From assembly GCF_017312725.1 (NCBI RefSeq), contig NZ_BOPO01000005.1:1-56575 (forward strand): DNA of 56,575 nt, given 5' to 3'. Shown here piece after piece: positions 16,636 through 24,306 of the stretch. The position numbers and the translations under genes were made by a program. A model generated the notes under the pieces. That model was not told where the DNA came from and did no database searches. It was given only the letters and a program-made list of their open reading frames with translations. Position 1 is the stretch's first letter, and each line of letters starts with the position of its first letter. The stretch comes from Actinocatenispora comari (GTDB lineage Bacteria; Actinomycetota; Actinomycetes; Mycobacteriales; Micromonosporaceae).

Positions 16636-17976
16636 ATGGGGATCGATCGGCGCGGCATCATGTCCGCGGTCGGGTTCGCGCTGCCGCTGGCGGCCGCGGT
16701 CGGGGTGGCGGTCAGTACACCGGCCGGCGCCGACCCGAGGCGCACCGACCATGCCGCCGACCGGCAGCTGCGCTGGCTGATCGGCGCCACCGGGCGGGCC
16801 CCGGTGCCGGACGACGAGCTGGCCGCGCACGTCGCCGCCGACACGCTGGCCGCGGTCGGCGGCGTCGACGCGCTGAACGAGGTGCTCGCCGGGATCGGCC
16901 CGCTGACCGCAGGTCGGTCGCTGACCGACACCGCGACCAAGGCAGAGCGGCTCGCCGCGGCCGGCGCGAACCGGTGGGTGGTGACGGTCGAGGTCGACGA
17001 CACCGACCTGATCGCCGGCCTGCACTTCGCCGGGTACCACGACACGCCGCGGAGCTGGGCGGAGCTGGACCGGCGGGCCCGGGCGCTGGCACCGAACGTG
17101 TCGTTCGCCGCCGCCCGGATCGGCCGCGGCGGCGGCACCACGGTGGTGCACGGCATCGCGCCGGACACCCGCCGGCCGCTCGGCTCCGCCTTCAAGCTGT
17201 ACGTGCTGGGCGCGCTCGCCGACGAGATCGCCGCCGGGCGGGCGGGCTGGCAGGAGAAGCTGGCCATCCGGGACGACTGGAAGAGCCTGCCGTCCGGAGT
17301 GCTGCAGGACCGGCCGGCCGGCACCGAGCTCACCCTCGCCGACTTCGCCCGGTACATGATCTCGATCAGCGACAACACCGCGGCCGACCACCTGATCCAC
17401 CGGGTCGGCCGGAGCCGGGTCGAACGCGAACTGGGCCGGCTCGGCAACGCCTGCCCCGCCGCCGACCTGCCGTTCCTGACCACCCGGGAGCTGTTCGTGC
17501 TCAAGGGGTACGAGTACCCGCGGGTCGCCGCCGCCTACCAGCGGGCAGCGGTACCGGCCCGCCGGGCACAGCTCGCGCGGCTCGACCGGGTACCGCTGTC
17601 GGCGGTCACGCCGTGGACGACGCCGCGCCGGGTCAACGGGCTGGAGTGGTTCGGCACGCCGGCGGACGTCTGCCGGGCGCTCGCCGGCCTGGCCGACCGG
17701 TACCGCGGGGGCGGCATGGCGCCGCTCGGCACCGCGATGTCGACCAACGACCAGTACATCGGGTTGGACCGGCGCCGCTTCCCGCTGGTCTGGTACAAGG
17801 GCGGCAGCGAGCCGGGGGTGCTCACGGTGAACTTCCTCGCCGGTACGAACCGGGGCGAGCAGGTTGCGGCCAGCGTGCTGCTGTCCGATCCGGAGCGGGC
17901 GTTCGACGAGGCCGCGCTGCTGCCCGAGGTGATCGCGCTCGCCCGCGGCGGGCTGGAACTCGCCGCCCGCCGCTGA
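16636..17976 (+). CDS. Exported serine hydrolase, class A beta-lactamase fold (LpqF/ORF12-like)
   Basis: 446 aa. The N-terminus has a twin-arginine-like signal (RRGIMSAVGFALPLAAAVGVAV, with two adjacent Arg at residues 5-6) ending near ADPRR. After an N-terminal domain of about 120 residues comes a class A beta-lactamase-like domain: SAFK at 184-187, SDN at 245-247 and KGG at 388-390 in place of KTG. This two-domain layout matches mycobacterial LpqF and clavulanate-cluster ORF12, which have weak or esterase-type activity. ATG 16636 follows GAGGAGG. It is likely a cell-envelope hydrolase; beta-lactamase activity is not assured. Confidence 0.8.
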   Translation: MGIDRRGIMSAVGFALPLAAAVGVAVSTPAGADPRRTDHAADRQLRWLIGATGRAPVPDDELAAHVAADTLAAVGGVDALNEVLAGIGPLTAGRSLTDTATKAERLAAAGANRWVVTVEVDDTDLIAGLHFAGYHDTPRSWAELDRRARALAPNVSFAAARIGRGGGTTVVHGIAPDTRRPLGSAFKLYVLGALADEIAAGRAGWQEKLAIRDDWKSLPSGVLQDRPAGTELTLADFARYMISISDNTAADHLIHRVGRSRVERELGRLGNACPAADLPFLTTRELFVLKGYEYPRVAAAYQRAAVPARRAQLARLDRVPLSAVTPWTTPRRVNGLEWFGTPADVCRALAGLADRYRGGGMAPLGTAMSTNDQYIGLDRRRFPLVWYKGGSEPGVLTVNFLAGTNRGEQVAASVLLSDPERAFDEAALLPEVIALARGGLELAARR

Positions 17977-17993
17977 CCCCGCCGCCGCCCGCG

Positions 17994-18100
17994 GTCGTGA
18001 CCGGACGCCCGCCGCCGGCATCGAGCGCGCCGTCGTGACCGGACGCCCGCCGGCACCGACCCCGCCGTCGTGACCGGACGGCCGCCGCCGGCGCCGGGCC
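17994..18100. repeat. Short tandem repeat, three copies of 35-38 bp
   Basis: The word GTCGTGACCGGACG starts at 17994, 18032 and 18067 (last copy continuing GGCC instead of CCCG), giving periods of 38 and 35 bp. It directly follows the serine hydrolase stop. No gene is visible between 17977 and 18220. Confidence 0.7.
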
Positions 18101-18220
18101 GGCGGCGCTGCGCGAGCTGCTGCGCCGCGGCGCGCGGCGGTCGGGCCCGCGCTGCCGGGGCCGGTGCCGGCTGCCATCATGAAACCGGCACGGCCCGGTA
18201 CGGCGAATCGAGGGGGAGTC

Positions 18221-18790
18221 ATGGCGGTGGACCTGGAGCCGATCACGCGCGAGGTCGCCGGGCTGGTCGGTCGGGTACGCGACGACCAGCTCGACGGCCC
18301 GACGCCGTGCACCGAGATGACCGTGCGGGAGCTGCTCGCGCACCTGGCGCAGCTCACCGTCGGGTTCCGGATGCTGGCGCAGAAGCAGACCATCCCCGGC
18401 GGCCCGCGGCCGACCGAGCTGCCGGCCGACTGGCGGGACGTGCTCCCGCGGGTGCTGGACGAGCTGGCCGACGCCTGGCAGCTGCCGGCGGCGTGGGAGG
18501 GCACGGTGCAGTTCTTCGGGCAGGAGATGCCGGGCGCGATGGCCGGCCAGATCGTCACCGACGAGCTCGTCCTGCACGGCTGGGATCTGGCCCGCGCGAT
18601 CGGCGCGCCGTACCGGGCGGACGAGCCGGCGCTGCGGGCCGCGCACGACTGGGTCAGCGCCACGGTGGAGCGCACCGGCGGCAAGGGGCAGGAGGGGCTG
18701 TTCGCCCCGCCGGTACCGGTGGCCGACGACGCGCCGCTGCTCGACCGCGTCGTCGCCCTCGCCGGCCGCACCCCGACCTGGACTCCGTGA
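18221..18790 (+). CDS. TIGR03086-type metal-binding protein (DinB/maleylpyruvate isomerase-like)
   Basis: 189 aa. It belongs to the actinobacterial TIGR03086 group of the DinB/mycothiol-dependent maleylpyruvate isomerase superfamily. The four-helix bundle signature is visible: CTEMTVRELLAHL with the first metal His, and DELVLHGWDLARAIG with the second. The family is assumed to bind a divalent metal and often acts with mycothiol, but its reactions are mostly unknown. ATG 18221 follows AGGGGGAG; a longer frame from 18164 has a low-complexity start and is less likely. Confidence 0.8.
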   Translation: MAVDLEPITREVAGLVGRVRDDQLDGPTPCTEMTVRELLAHLAQLTVGFRMLAQKQTIPGGPRPTELPADWRDVLPRVLDELADAWQLPAAWEGTVQFFGQEMPGAMAGQIVTDELVLHGWDLARAIGAPYRADEPALRAAHDWVSATVERTGGKGQEGLFAPPVPVADDAPLLDRVVALAGRTPTWTP

Positions 18791-18804
18791 CCGGACCCGG
18801 AGAC

Positions 18805-18838
18805 CCGGATCGGATCCGGTGCGGCTGATCCGATCCGG
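18805..18838. terminator. Strong bidirectional hairpin
   Basis: CCGGATCGGATC at 18805-18816 and GATCCGATCCGG at 18827-18838 form a perfect 12-bp stem with a 10-nt loop, between the convergent TIGR03086 and oxidase genes. No T run. Confidence 0.65.
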
Positions 18839-18877
18839 TGACCTCGGCCGGGCGCCGAGACCCGAACCGGACCATTG

Positions 18878-18892
18878 AGTCCACAGTGGACT
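18878..18892. repeat. 15-bp perfect palindrome, member of a dispersed family
   Basis: AGTCCACAGTGGACT. The core GTCCAC(A/T)GTGGAC also occurs at 6689-6701, 19602-19614, 20185-20197, 41273-41285 and 53698-53710, with one-mismatch forms at 28775-28787 and 43573-43585. Confidence 0.85.
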
Positions 18893-18902
18893 GACAGGTG
18901 GG

Positions 18903-20204
18903 TCAGTCGCCGAAGACCCGGCGGGTGTAGTCGTTGGCGAACACGCGATCGGGGTCGAGACGGTCGCGCACCGCCACGAAGTCGTCGAACCGCGGATAGG
19001 TCGCCCGCAGCGAGTCGGCGTCCCGCCAGTGCAGCTTGCCCCAGTGCGGCCGGCCGTCCAGGTCGCGCAGCACCGCCTCCACCGCACGGAAGTACGGCTC
19101 GTACGCCATCCCGACGTACTGGTGCACCGCGAGGTAGGCGGCGTCCCGACCGTGCGCGGTGGACAGCCAGACGTCGTCGGCGGCCGCGACCCGTACCTCG
19201 ACCGGGAACGCGATGTGCACGCCGCAGGTCTCGACCGCGCGGCGCAGCCCGGCGAACGCCTCGGTCAGCGCCTCGCGCGGGACCGAGTACTCCATCTCGA
19301 CGAACCGGACCCGGCGCGGCGTGCAGAACACCCGGTCGGACCGGTCGGCGTAGCTGCGGGCCGACAGCGCTCGGGCGGACAGCCCGTTGACCCGCGGCGC
19401 CAGCGCCGGCGCGCGGCGCACCAGCTTGCAGAGTACCGAGAAGGCGGTGTTGGACAGCAGCTCGTCGTCGAGCAGGTGCCGCCACTTCGGCAGCGGGTGC
19501 GGCGCCTCGTCTGGGCCGAGCCGGTTGTTGCGCTTCACCGAGGTCAGCTCGGTGTAGGGGAACCAGTAGAACTCGAAGTGGTCGTTGGCCGCGGCCAACT
19601 CGTCCACAGTGGACAGTACGGTGTCCAGCGGCATCGGCCGCTCGTCCGCGCGCAGCGGGAAGGAGTCCACACAGGACAGTTCCAGCTCGGTGAGCACGCC
19701 GACCGCGCCGACGCCCAGCCGGGCCGCCTCGAACACGTCCGGGTTCTCGGTCGGCGAGGCGTGCACGATCTCGCCGGTGCCGGTGACCAGCGTCAGCCCG
19801 GCGACGAACGTGGCCAACCCGCCCAGCTTCGCCCCGGTGCCGTGGGTACCGGTGGAGATCGCGCCGGCGATCGTCTGCCGGTCGATGTCGCCCAGGTTCG
19901 GCAGCGCCAGGTCGACCGCGGCGAGCACCCGGTTCAGCTCGTGCAGCGGCATTCCCGCCGGTACGGTGACCCGCTTCGCCTCCCGATCGACCGTGTAGCG
20001 CCCGCTCGCCGGCGCCAGCCGCACCCCGTCGGTACGGGCCGCGCCGGTGAACGAGTGCCCGGAGCCGACCGCCTTGAGCGTGCCGCCCGACTCGCGTACC
20101 CGACCGACGATCTCGGCGACCTGCTCCGCGCCGCCCGCCTCGGCGACCCGCTGCGCCACGGCCCGCTGGTTACCGGCCCAGTTCGTCCACTGTGGACTGG
20201 TCAT
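18903..20204 (-). CDS. FAD-linked aldonolactone oxidase-type oxidoreductase
   Basis: 433 aa, the size of L-gulonolactone/D-arabinono-1,4-lactone oxidases. The N-terminal FAD domain has VGSGHSFTGAARTDGVRL, where the His is the usual covalent FAD attachment site, and GTHGTG further on. The C-terminal ALO domain ends with the family motif HWGKLHW and a DPDRVFANDY tail. The enzyme oxidises a sugar lactone or related polyol with oxygen; the exact substrate is not assignable. Start ATG 20204 overlaps the stop of the upstream EEP gene by 4 nt (ATGA), so the two are translationally coupled. Confidence 0.88.
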   Translation of the reverse strand: MTSPQWTNWAGNQRAVAQRVAEAGGAEQVAEIVGRVRESGGTLKAVGSGHSFTGAARTDGVRLAPASGRYTVDREAKRVTVPAGMPLHELNRVLAAVDLALPNLGDIDRQTIAGAISTGTHGTGAKLGGLATFVAGLTLVTGTGEIVHASPTENPDVFEAARLGVGAVGVLTELELSCVDSFPLRADERPMPLDTVLSTVDELAAANDHFEFYWFPYTELTSVKRNNRLGPDEAPHPLPKWRHLLDDELLSNTAFSVLCKLVRRAPALAPRVNGLSARALSARSYADRSDRVFCTPRRVRFVEMEYSVPREALTEAFAGLRRAVETCGVHIAFPVEVRVAAADDVWLSTAHGRDAAYLAVHQYVGMAYEPYFRAVEAVLRDLDGRPHWGKLHWRDADSLRATYPRFDDFVAVRDRLDPDRVFANDYTRRVFGD

Positions 20205-22066
20205 CGCACCTCCAGGTCGACGGCTACGGGTACATGATCCGACGCGGTGGTGCGCACCGCCACCGTGTCCGAGACGGTGACGGCATTCGTGGCGTACACG
20301 TGGTCGATGTGCTTGACCGGGTGATTCGACGGATAGGACGGCACGGACCGCTGCTCGCTGAGCCCGGCGGACTTCAGCGTCGCGAGCGCCGGCGACCCGG
20401 GCGCGGCGTTCAGGTCGCCGGCCAGCACCACCCGCGGGCCGAGGGTGCGGACCAGCCGCGCCGCGGCCCGCGCCTGCGCCTGCGGCGGCGTGTCCCCGGC
20501 CGGCTGGAAGTGCGTCGCCACCACGGCCAGGTCGGTGTCGCCCAGCGACACCGTGACGGCCAGGGCACCGGCGCCGGTCGGCCCCTCGTCCGGCAGCGCC
20601 ACCCGGCGCACCTGCCGGACCGGCAGCCGGGTCAGTACCGCGTCGCCCCAGACCTGGTCGGCGGCCGGCCCGAACTCGTACCGCAGGTGCAGCCGGCGGG
20701 CCACCGCGACCAGGTCGTCGTGGCCGCCGTTGAGGAACCAGCCGCGGTCGACCTCGTTGAGCAGCACCACGTCCGGGTGCTGCGCGGCGAGCGCGTCCGC
20801 CACGTCGGCCACCGCGAACCGGCCGCGCAGGTCGAACCCCATCCGGATGTTGTAGGTGACCAGCCGCAGCCTGCTGCCGGACGCGTCGGCCACCGCCGGC
20901 AGCGACGGCACCACCAGCGCCCCGGCCACCCCGGCCAGGACGGCGACGACCGGGATCGCCACGATCGTCGCCGGCCGCTGCCGTACGGTCGCCCGCACCG
21001 GCCGCCACGGCGCCGCGGCCGCGCCGATCCACAGCGCCGCGACCAGCAGCAGGATCCCGTTCGGGAAGCCGATCGAGGCGTCGTAGGCGGCGTAGTAGCC
21101 GAACAGCAGCGCGCCCGCGCCGAACAGCCCGCCGCCGGCCGCGAGACCCCGCCAGAGCGAGCCGGCGCCGCTTGCCGGCAGCCCGGCCCAGCCGAGGCAG
21201 CCGGCCAGCGCCAGCGCGCCGAGCGCCTGCGCGACCGGCCCGTACCAGGGGGCCAGGCCGCCGCCGGTGGTCGGGAACGTGGCGAGCACCAGTACCGGCA
21301 GCGCCACCGCCGGCACCCAGGCGGTACCGGTCAGCCGGGGGCGGGCCGCGACGAGCACCGCCAGTACGCCGGCGCCGGCGACCAGGCCCACCGCGAGCGG
21401 CGCGGGCATCGTGCCGGCACCGGCGCGGGCAGTGGCGCCGGTGAGCACCCCGTACAGCAGGATCGCCGGGCCGACGGCCGACCAGTACCGCTTGGCGGGG
21501 GCGCCGGCGGGGGCCCGCAGCGCCACGGTGGCGAGCGCCGCGACCGCGAACGCGACCAGCAGCGCGATCCGCAGCAGCAGCCAGCCGGCACCGGTGCGCC
21601 AGATCAGGTCCTCGGTGCGCAGCAGCGTGTCCAGCACGGTACCGGCGGCGAGCCCGGCGGTGACGCCGACCGCGTGCCAGGACCCGACCAGCCGCGGCGG
21701 GGTCTTGTCCGTCGCGGCCAGCCGGGCGCCGGACAGTGCGTCCCCGGTGACGTACCAGTAGCCGCCAGCGACGGCGACGGCCGCCGCGTACAGCTGGGGC
21801 TGGCCGCCGTCGGTGAACAGCAGCGCGAGATGCCCGGCGAGCAGCGCCGCGGCCCCGGCGGCGCGGATCACCCCGCCGTACGTGTAGCGCCCGACGACGG
21901 CGGCGACCAGGCCGGCGGCGAACCACGCCAGCGCGAACCCGCCGAGCAGGGCCGGTGAGGTGCTGCCCGCGTCGCCGAAGATCGTGATGAGCGAGGGCAG
22001 GAAGACGCGCAGCGCGTCGAGGAGCAACAGGACGCCGAGCGCCGTCGCCAGGATCCGCCGGGTCAT
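20201..22066 (-). CDS. Membrane protein with C-terminal endonuclease/exonuclease/phosphatase domain
   Basis: 621 aa. The first 390 residues form about ten hydrophobic helices. From about residue 400 an EEP domain follows with all signature blocks: TYNIRMGFD, LLNEVDRGWF, GDLNAAPGS, HIDHVYA and the final SDHVPV. EEP proteins hydrolyse phosphodiesters in nucleic acids, inositides or sphingolipids; attachment to a polytopic membrane domain suggests a lipid or envelope substrate, which is inference. ATG 22066 is the first start with a hydrophobic N-terminus. It is translationally coupled to the FAD oxidase. Confidence 0.85.
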   Translation of the reverse strand: MTRRILATALGVLLLLDALRVFLPSLITIFGDAGSTSPALLGGFALAWFAAGLVAAVVGRYTYGGVIRAAGAAALLAGHLALLFTDGGQPQLYAAAVAVAGGYWYVTGDALSGARLAATDKTPPRLVGSWHAVGVTAGLAAGTVLDTLLRTEDLIWRTGAGWLLLRIALLVAFAVAALATVALRAPAGAPAKRYWSAVGPAILLYGVLTGATARAGAGTMPAPLAVGLVAGAGVLAVLVAARPRLTGTAWVPAVALPVLVLATFPTTGGGLAPWYGPVAQALGALALAGCLGWAGLPASGAGSLWRGLAAGGGLFGAGALLFGYYAAYDASIGFPNGILLLVAALWIGAAAAPWRPVRATVRQRPATIVAIPVVAVLAGVAGALVVPSLPAVADASGSRLRLVTYNIRMGFDLRGRFAVADVADALAAQHPDVVLLNEVDRGWFLNGGHDDLVAVARRLHLRYEFGPAADQVWGDAVLTRLPVRQVRRVALPDEGPTGAGALAVTVSLGDTDLAVVATHFQPAGDTPPQAQARAAARLVRTLGPRVVLAGDLNAAPGSPALATLKSAGLSEQRSVPSYPSNHPVKHIDHVYATNAVTVSDTVAVRTTASDHVPVAVDLEVR

Positions 22067-22294
22067 GATAGGTGAATACTCCTCATGTCTGGCAACGTCA
22101 ACGCCGTCAAGATCGGTCGGGCATGATGGACAACGCGACTCGGGCCCGCCCGCGGTCGGCGACGACGAGCCGCCGTGCGGTCCGCGACCGGGCCGGCACG
22201 AGGTGGTGCGATCCTAGGTCTGGTGGGCGGTTCCGCACCACCCTGGACGCTTGCTCGCCCGGGGTTCGCGGCGCACGGTGAGGGGGCGGTGACG

Positions 22295-22939
22295 GTGGCG
22301 CAGGGTCGGCAGACCGCCGGGCGGAAGGGCGGCGCCCCGCTGCGGCGCGTTCCGGTCCAGGAACGCAGCGCCGCACGGGTGCAGCGGATGCTCGACGCCT
22401 GCGCCGAACTCGTCGACGAGCTCGGCTACGACGGGCTGAGCACCACGCTGCTCGCCGAGCGCGCCGGCGTCGCCATCGGCTCGGTCTACCAGTTCTTCCC
22501 GGACAAGCGCGCCGTCGTGCAGGCGGTCACCGTCCGCAACCTCGAGACGTACCTGCAGCGCATCTCCCGCCGGTTCACCGAGGGCGGCTTCCAGCACTGG
22601 TGGGACGGCGTCGACGCGGTCATCGACGAGTACGTCGAGATGCAGCGCGGCACGCCCGGCTTCCGTGGCCTGCACTTCGGCGACATCGTCGACACGCACC
22701 TGCTGGACGAGACCCGCGACAACAACGACGTGATCGTCGGCAAGCTGCGCGACGTGCTCGTCGAGCGGTTCGAGCTGGTCGCCGACGAGAGGCTCGACTT
22801 CGCCCTGGCGATCGCGGTGGAGACCGGCGACGCGCTGATCAAGCTCGCCTTCCGCCGGACCCCCGACGGTGACCCGGCGGTGATCACCGAGGCCAAGGCG
22901 CTGATCCGCCAGTACCTCGCCACCTACGTCACCGTCTGA
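22295..22939 (+). CDS. TetR-family transcriptional regulator
   Basis: 214 aa. The N-terminal HTH is typical: RMLDACAELVDELGYDGLSTTLLAERAGVAIGSVYQFFPDKRAVV, with the recognition helix GSVYQFF. The C-terminal ligand domain has the MQRGTPGFRGLHFGDIVDTH type seen in many actinobacterial TetR proteins. GTG 22295 has AGGGGG eight nt upstream; GTG 22289 is too close to it. Divergent from the EEP/oxidase pair, with 228 nt between, so it may control those genes. The inducer is unknown. Confidence 0.88.
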   Translation: MAQGRQTAGRKGGAPLRRVPVQERSAARVQRMLDACAELVDELGYDGLSTTLLAERAGVAIGSVYQFFPDKRAVVQAVTVRNLETYLQRISRRFTEGGFQHWWDGVDAVIDEYVEMQRGTPGFRGLHFGDIVDTHLLDETRDNNDVIVGKLRDVLVERFELVADERLDFALAIAVETGDALIKLAFRRTPDGDPAVITEAKALIRQYLATYVTV

Positions 22940-22959
22940 CGCCCCATACGCTGGTGCGG

Positions 22960-24150
22960 TCAGAGGAAGGCGTGGCCCTCGCCGCGGTAGGTGGGCACGG
23001 TGTCGACGATCCGGTCGCCGTCGACCAGGTGCAGCTCGTCCACCCGCTCGCACAGCTCGCCGGCCTTGGCGTGCCGGAACCAGACCCGGTCGCCCACGGC
23101 CAGCTCGCGCACCCCAGGCCCGGTCAGCGGGGTCTGCACCTCGCCGGCCCCCTCGGTACCGACGTAGCGCAGCCCGGCCGGCAGGGTGGGCCGCGGCAGC
23201 CGGTCGGCGCGCGGCACCCCGGAGGCCACCCAGCCGCCGCCGAGCACCGTGACCACGCCCGGGGCCGGCCGGCGCACCACCGACAGGGCGAAGAACGCCG
23301 CCGGATGCGGGCGCCACGCCGCGTAGCCGTCGAACGTGGCCGGACCGTACAGGCCGGAGCCGGCGGCGATCTCGGTGACCGCCGGCTCGGCCGCGGTGCT
23401 GTGCACGCTGCCGGTGCCGCCGCCGTTGACGAACTCCAGCTCGGCGACCTGCCGTACCGCGTCGACCGCGGCGGTGCGCCGGGCGGCCAGCTCGGACCGG
23501 GACACGTGCTGGATGCGGCGCAGCACCGCGCCGTACAGCGGGCGGCCCGGCGGGTGGTCCTGCAGCCCGGCGATGTGCGCCTCGTACGCCATCACGCCGA
23601 CCAGCCGGAACCCCGGCCGGGCGACGACGGTACGGGCGGCGCGGGCCAGCTGCGCCGGGGTGTGCAGCGGCGAGCGCCGGACCCCGATGTGCGCCGCACC
23701 GAACAGCGGCCGCCAGGACGCGTCCAGCTCCAGGCAGACCCGTACCGGCGGGCGGTTGCTCGGCAGCACCGAGTCGATCAGATCGAGCTGCTCCGGTGAG
23801 TCGATCATCACGGTGACGCGCTCGGCGAGGGTCTCGTCGGCCAGCTCGGCGATCGCCGCGCGGTGCACGCTCGGGTACGCGACGAGCACGTCGGGGTGGC
23901 CGGACCGGGCCAGCCACACCGCCTCGGGCAGGGTGAACGCCATGATGCCGGCGAAGCCCGGCTCGGCCAGCGCCGCGGACAGCAGCGCCCGGCAGCGCAC
24001 CGACTTGCTCGCCACCCGGATCGGCCGGCCGGCCGCGCGGGCCCGCAGCTCGGCCGCGTTGGCGCGGAACGCGGCCAGCTCGACCACCGCGAACGGCGGG
24101 TCCAGCTCGGCGGTCGCCGCGTCCAGGCGGTCTCGCAGCGTGGCGCTCAC
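22960..24150 (-). CDS. PLP-dependent amino-acid deaminase/aldolase (alanine racemase fold III)
   Basis: 396 aa. The N-terminal TIM-barrel contains the PLP lysine in RVASKSVRC. The C-terminal beta domain (TEGAGEVQTPL...VGDRVWFRHAKAGELCE) is of the D-threonine aldolase/D-serine dehydratase type, where a metal site sits at the C-terminal His/Cys (HAKAGELCE). Such enzymes act on D-hydroxy amino acids. It stands alone between TetR (convergent, 20 nt) and the MFS-Tmk gene (divergent). The D-specificity is inferred from the family, not seen. Confidence 0.85.
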   Translation of the reverse strand: MSATLRDRLDAATAELDPPFAVVELAAFRANAAELRARAAGRPIRVASKSVRCRALLSAALAEPGFAGIMAFTLPEAVWLARSGHPDVLVAYPSVHRAAIAELADETLAERVTVMIDSPEQLDLIDSVLPSNRPPVRVCLELDASWRPLFGAAHIGVRRSPLHTPAQLARAARTVVARPGFRLVGVMAYEAHIAGLQDHPPGRPLYGAVLRRIQHVSRSELAARRTAAVDAVRQVAELEFVNGGGTGSVHSTAAEPAVTEIAAGSGLYGPATFDGYAAWRPHPAAFFALSVVRRPAPGVVTVLGGGWVASGVPRADRLPRPTLPAGLRYVGTEGAGEVQTPLTGPGVRELAVGDRVWFRHAKAGELCERVDELHLVDGDRIVDTVPTYRGEGHAFL

Positions 24151-24306
24151 GACCGTTGCTCCATGGCGGTAAACGTAGCGCCGGAGCCGACCAAACGCGA
24201 GATCTCTTCATGAATTCGCCGCCGTGGTGACGCTCACCGCTCCACGCGGCGGGGCGCGCCGCCGCCGGCCTCCGCGCGCACCTACCCTGAACAACCCACC
24301 GATACA

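Noticed and set aside
9238-17976. Beta-lactam resistance genes (9238-10596 and 16636-17976)
   Set aside because: Both have SxxK-type motifs, but one lacks a signal peptide and the other has KGG and an LpqF-like layout; envelope or esterase roles are as likely.
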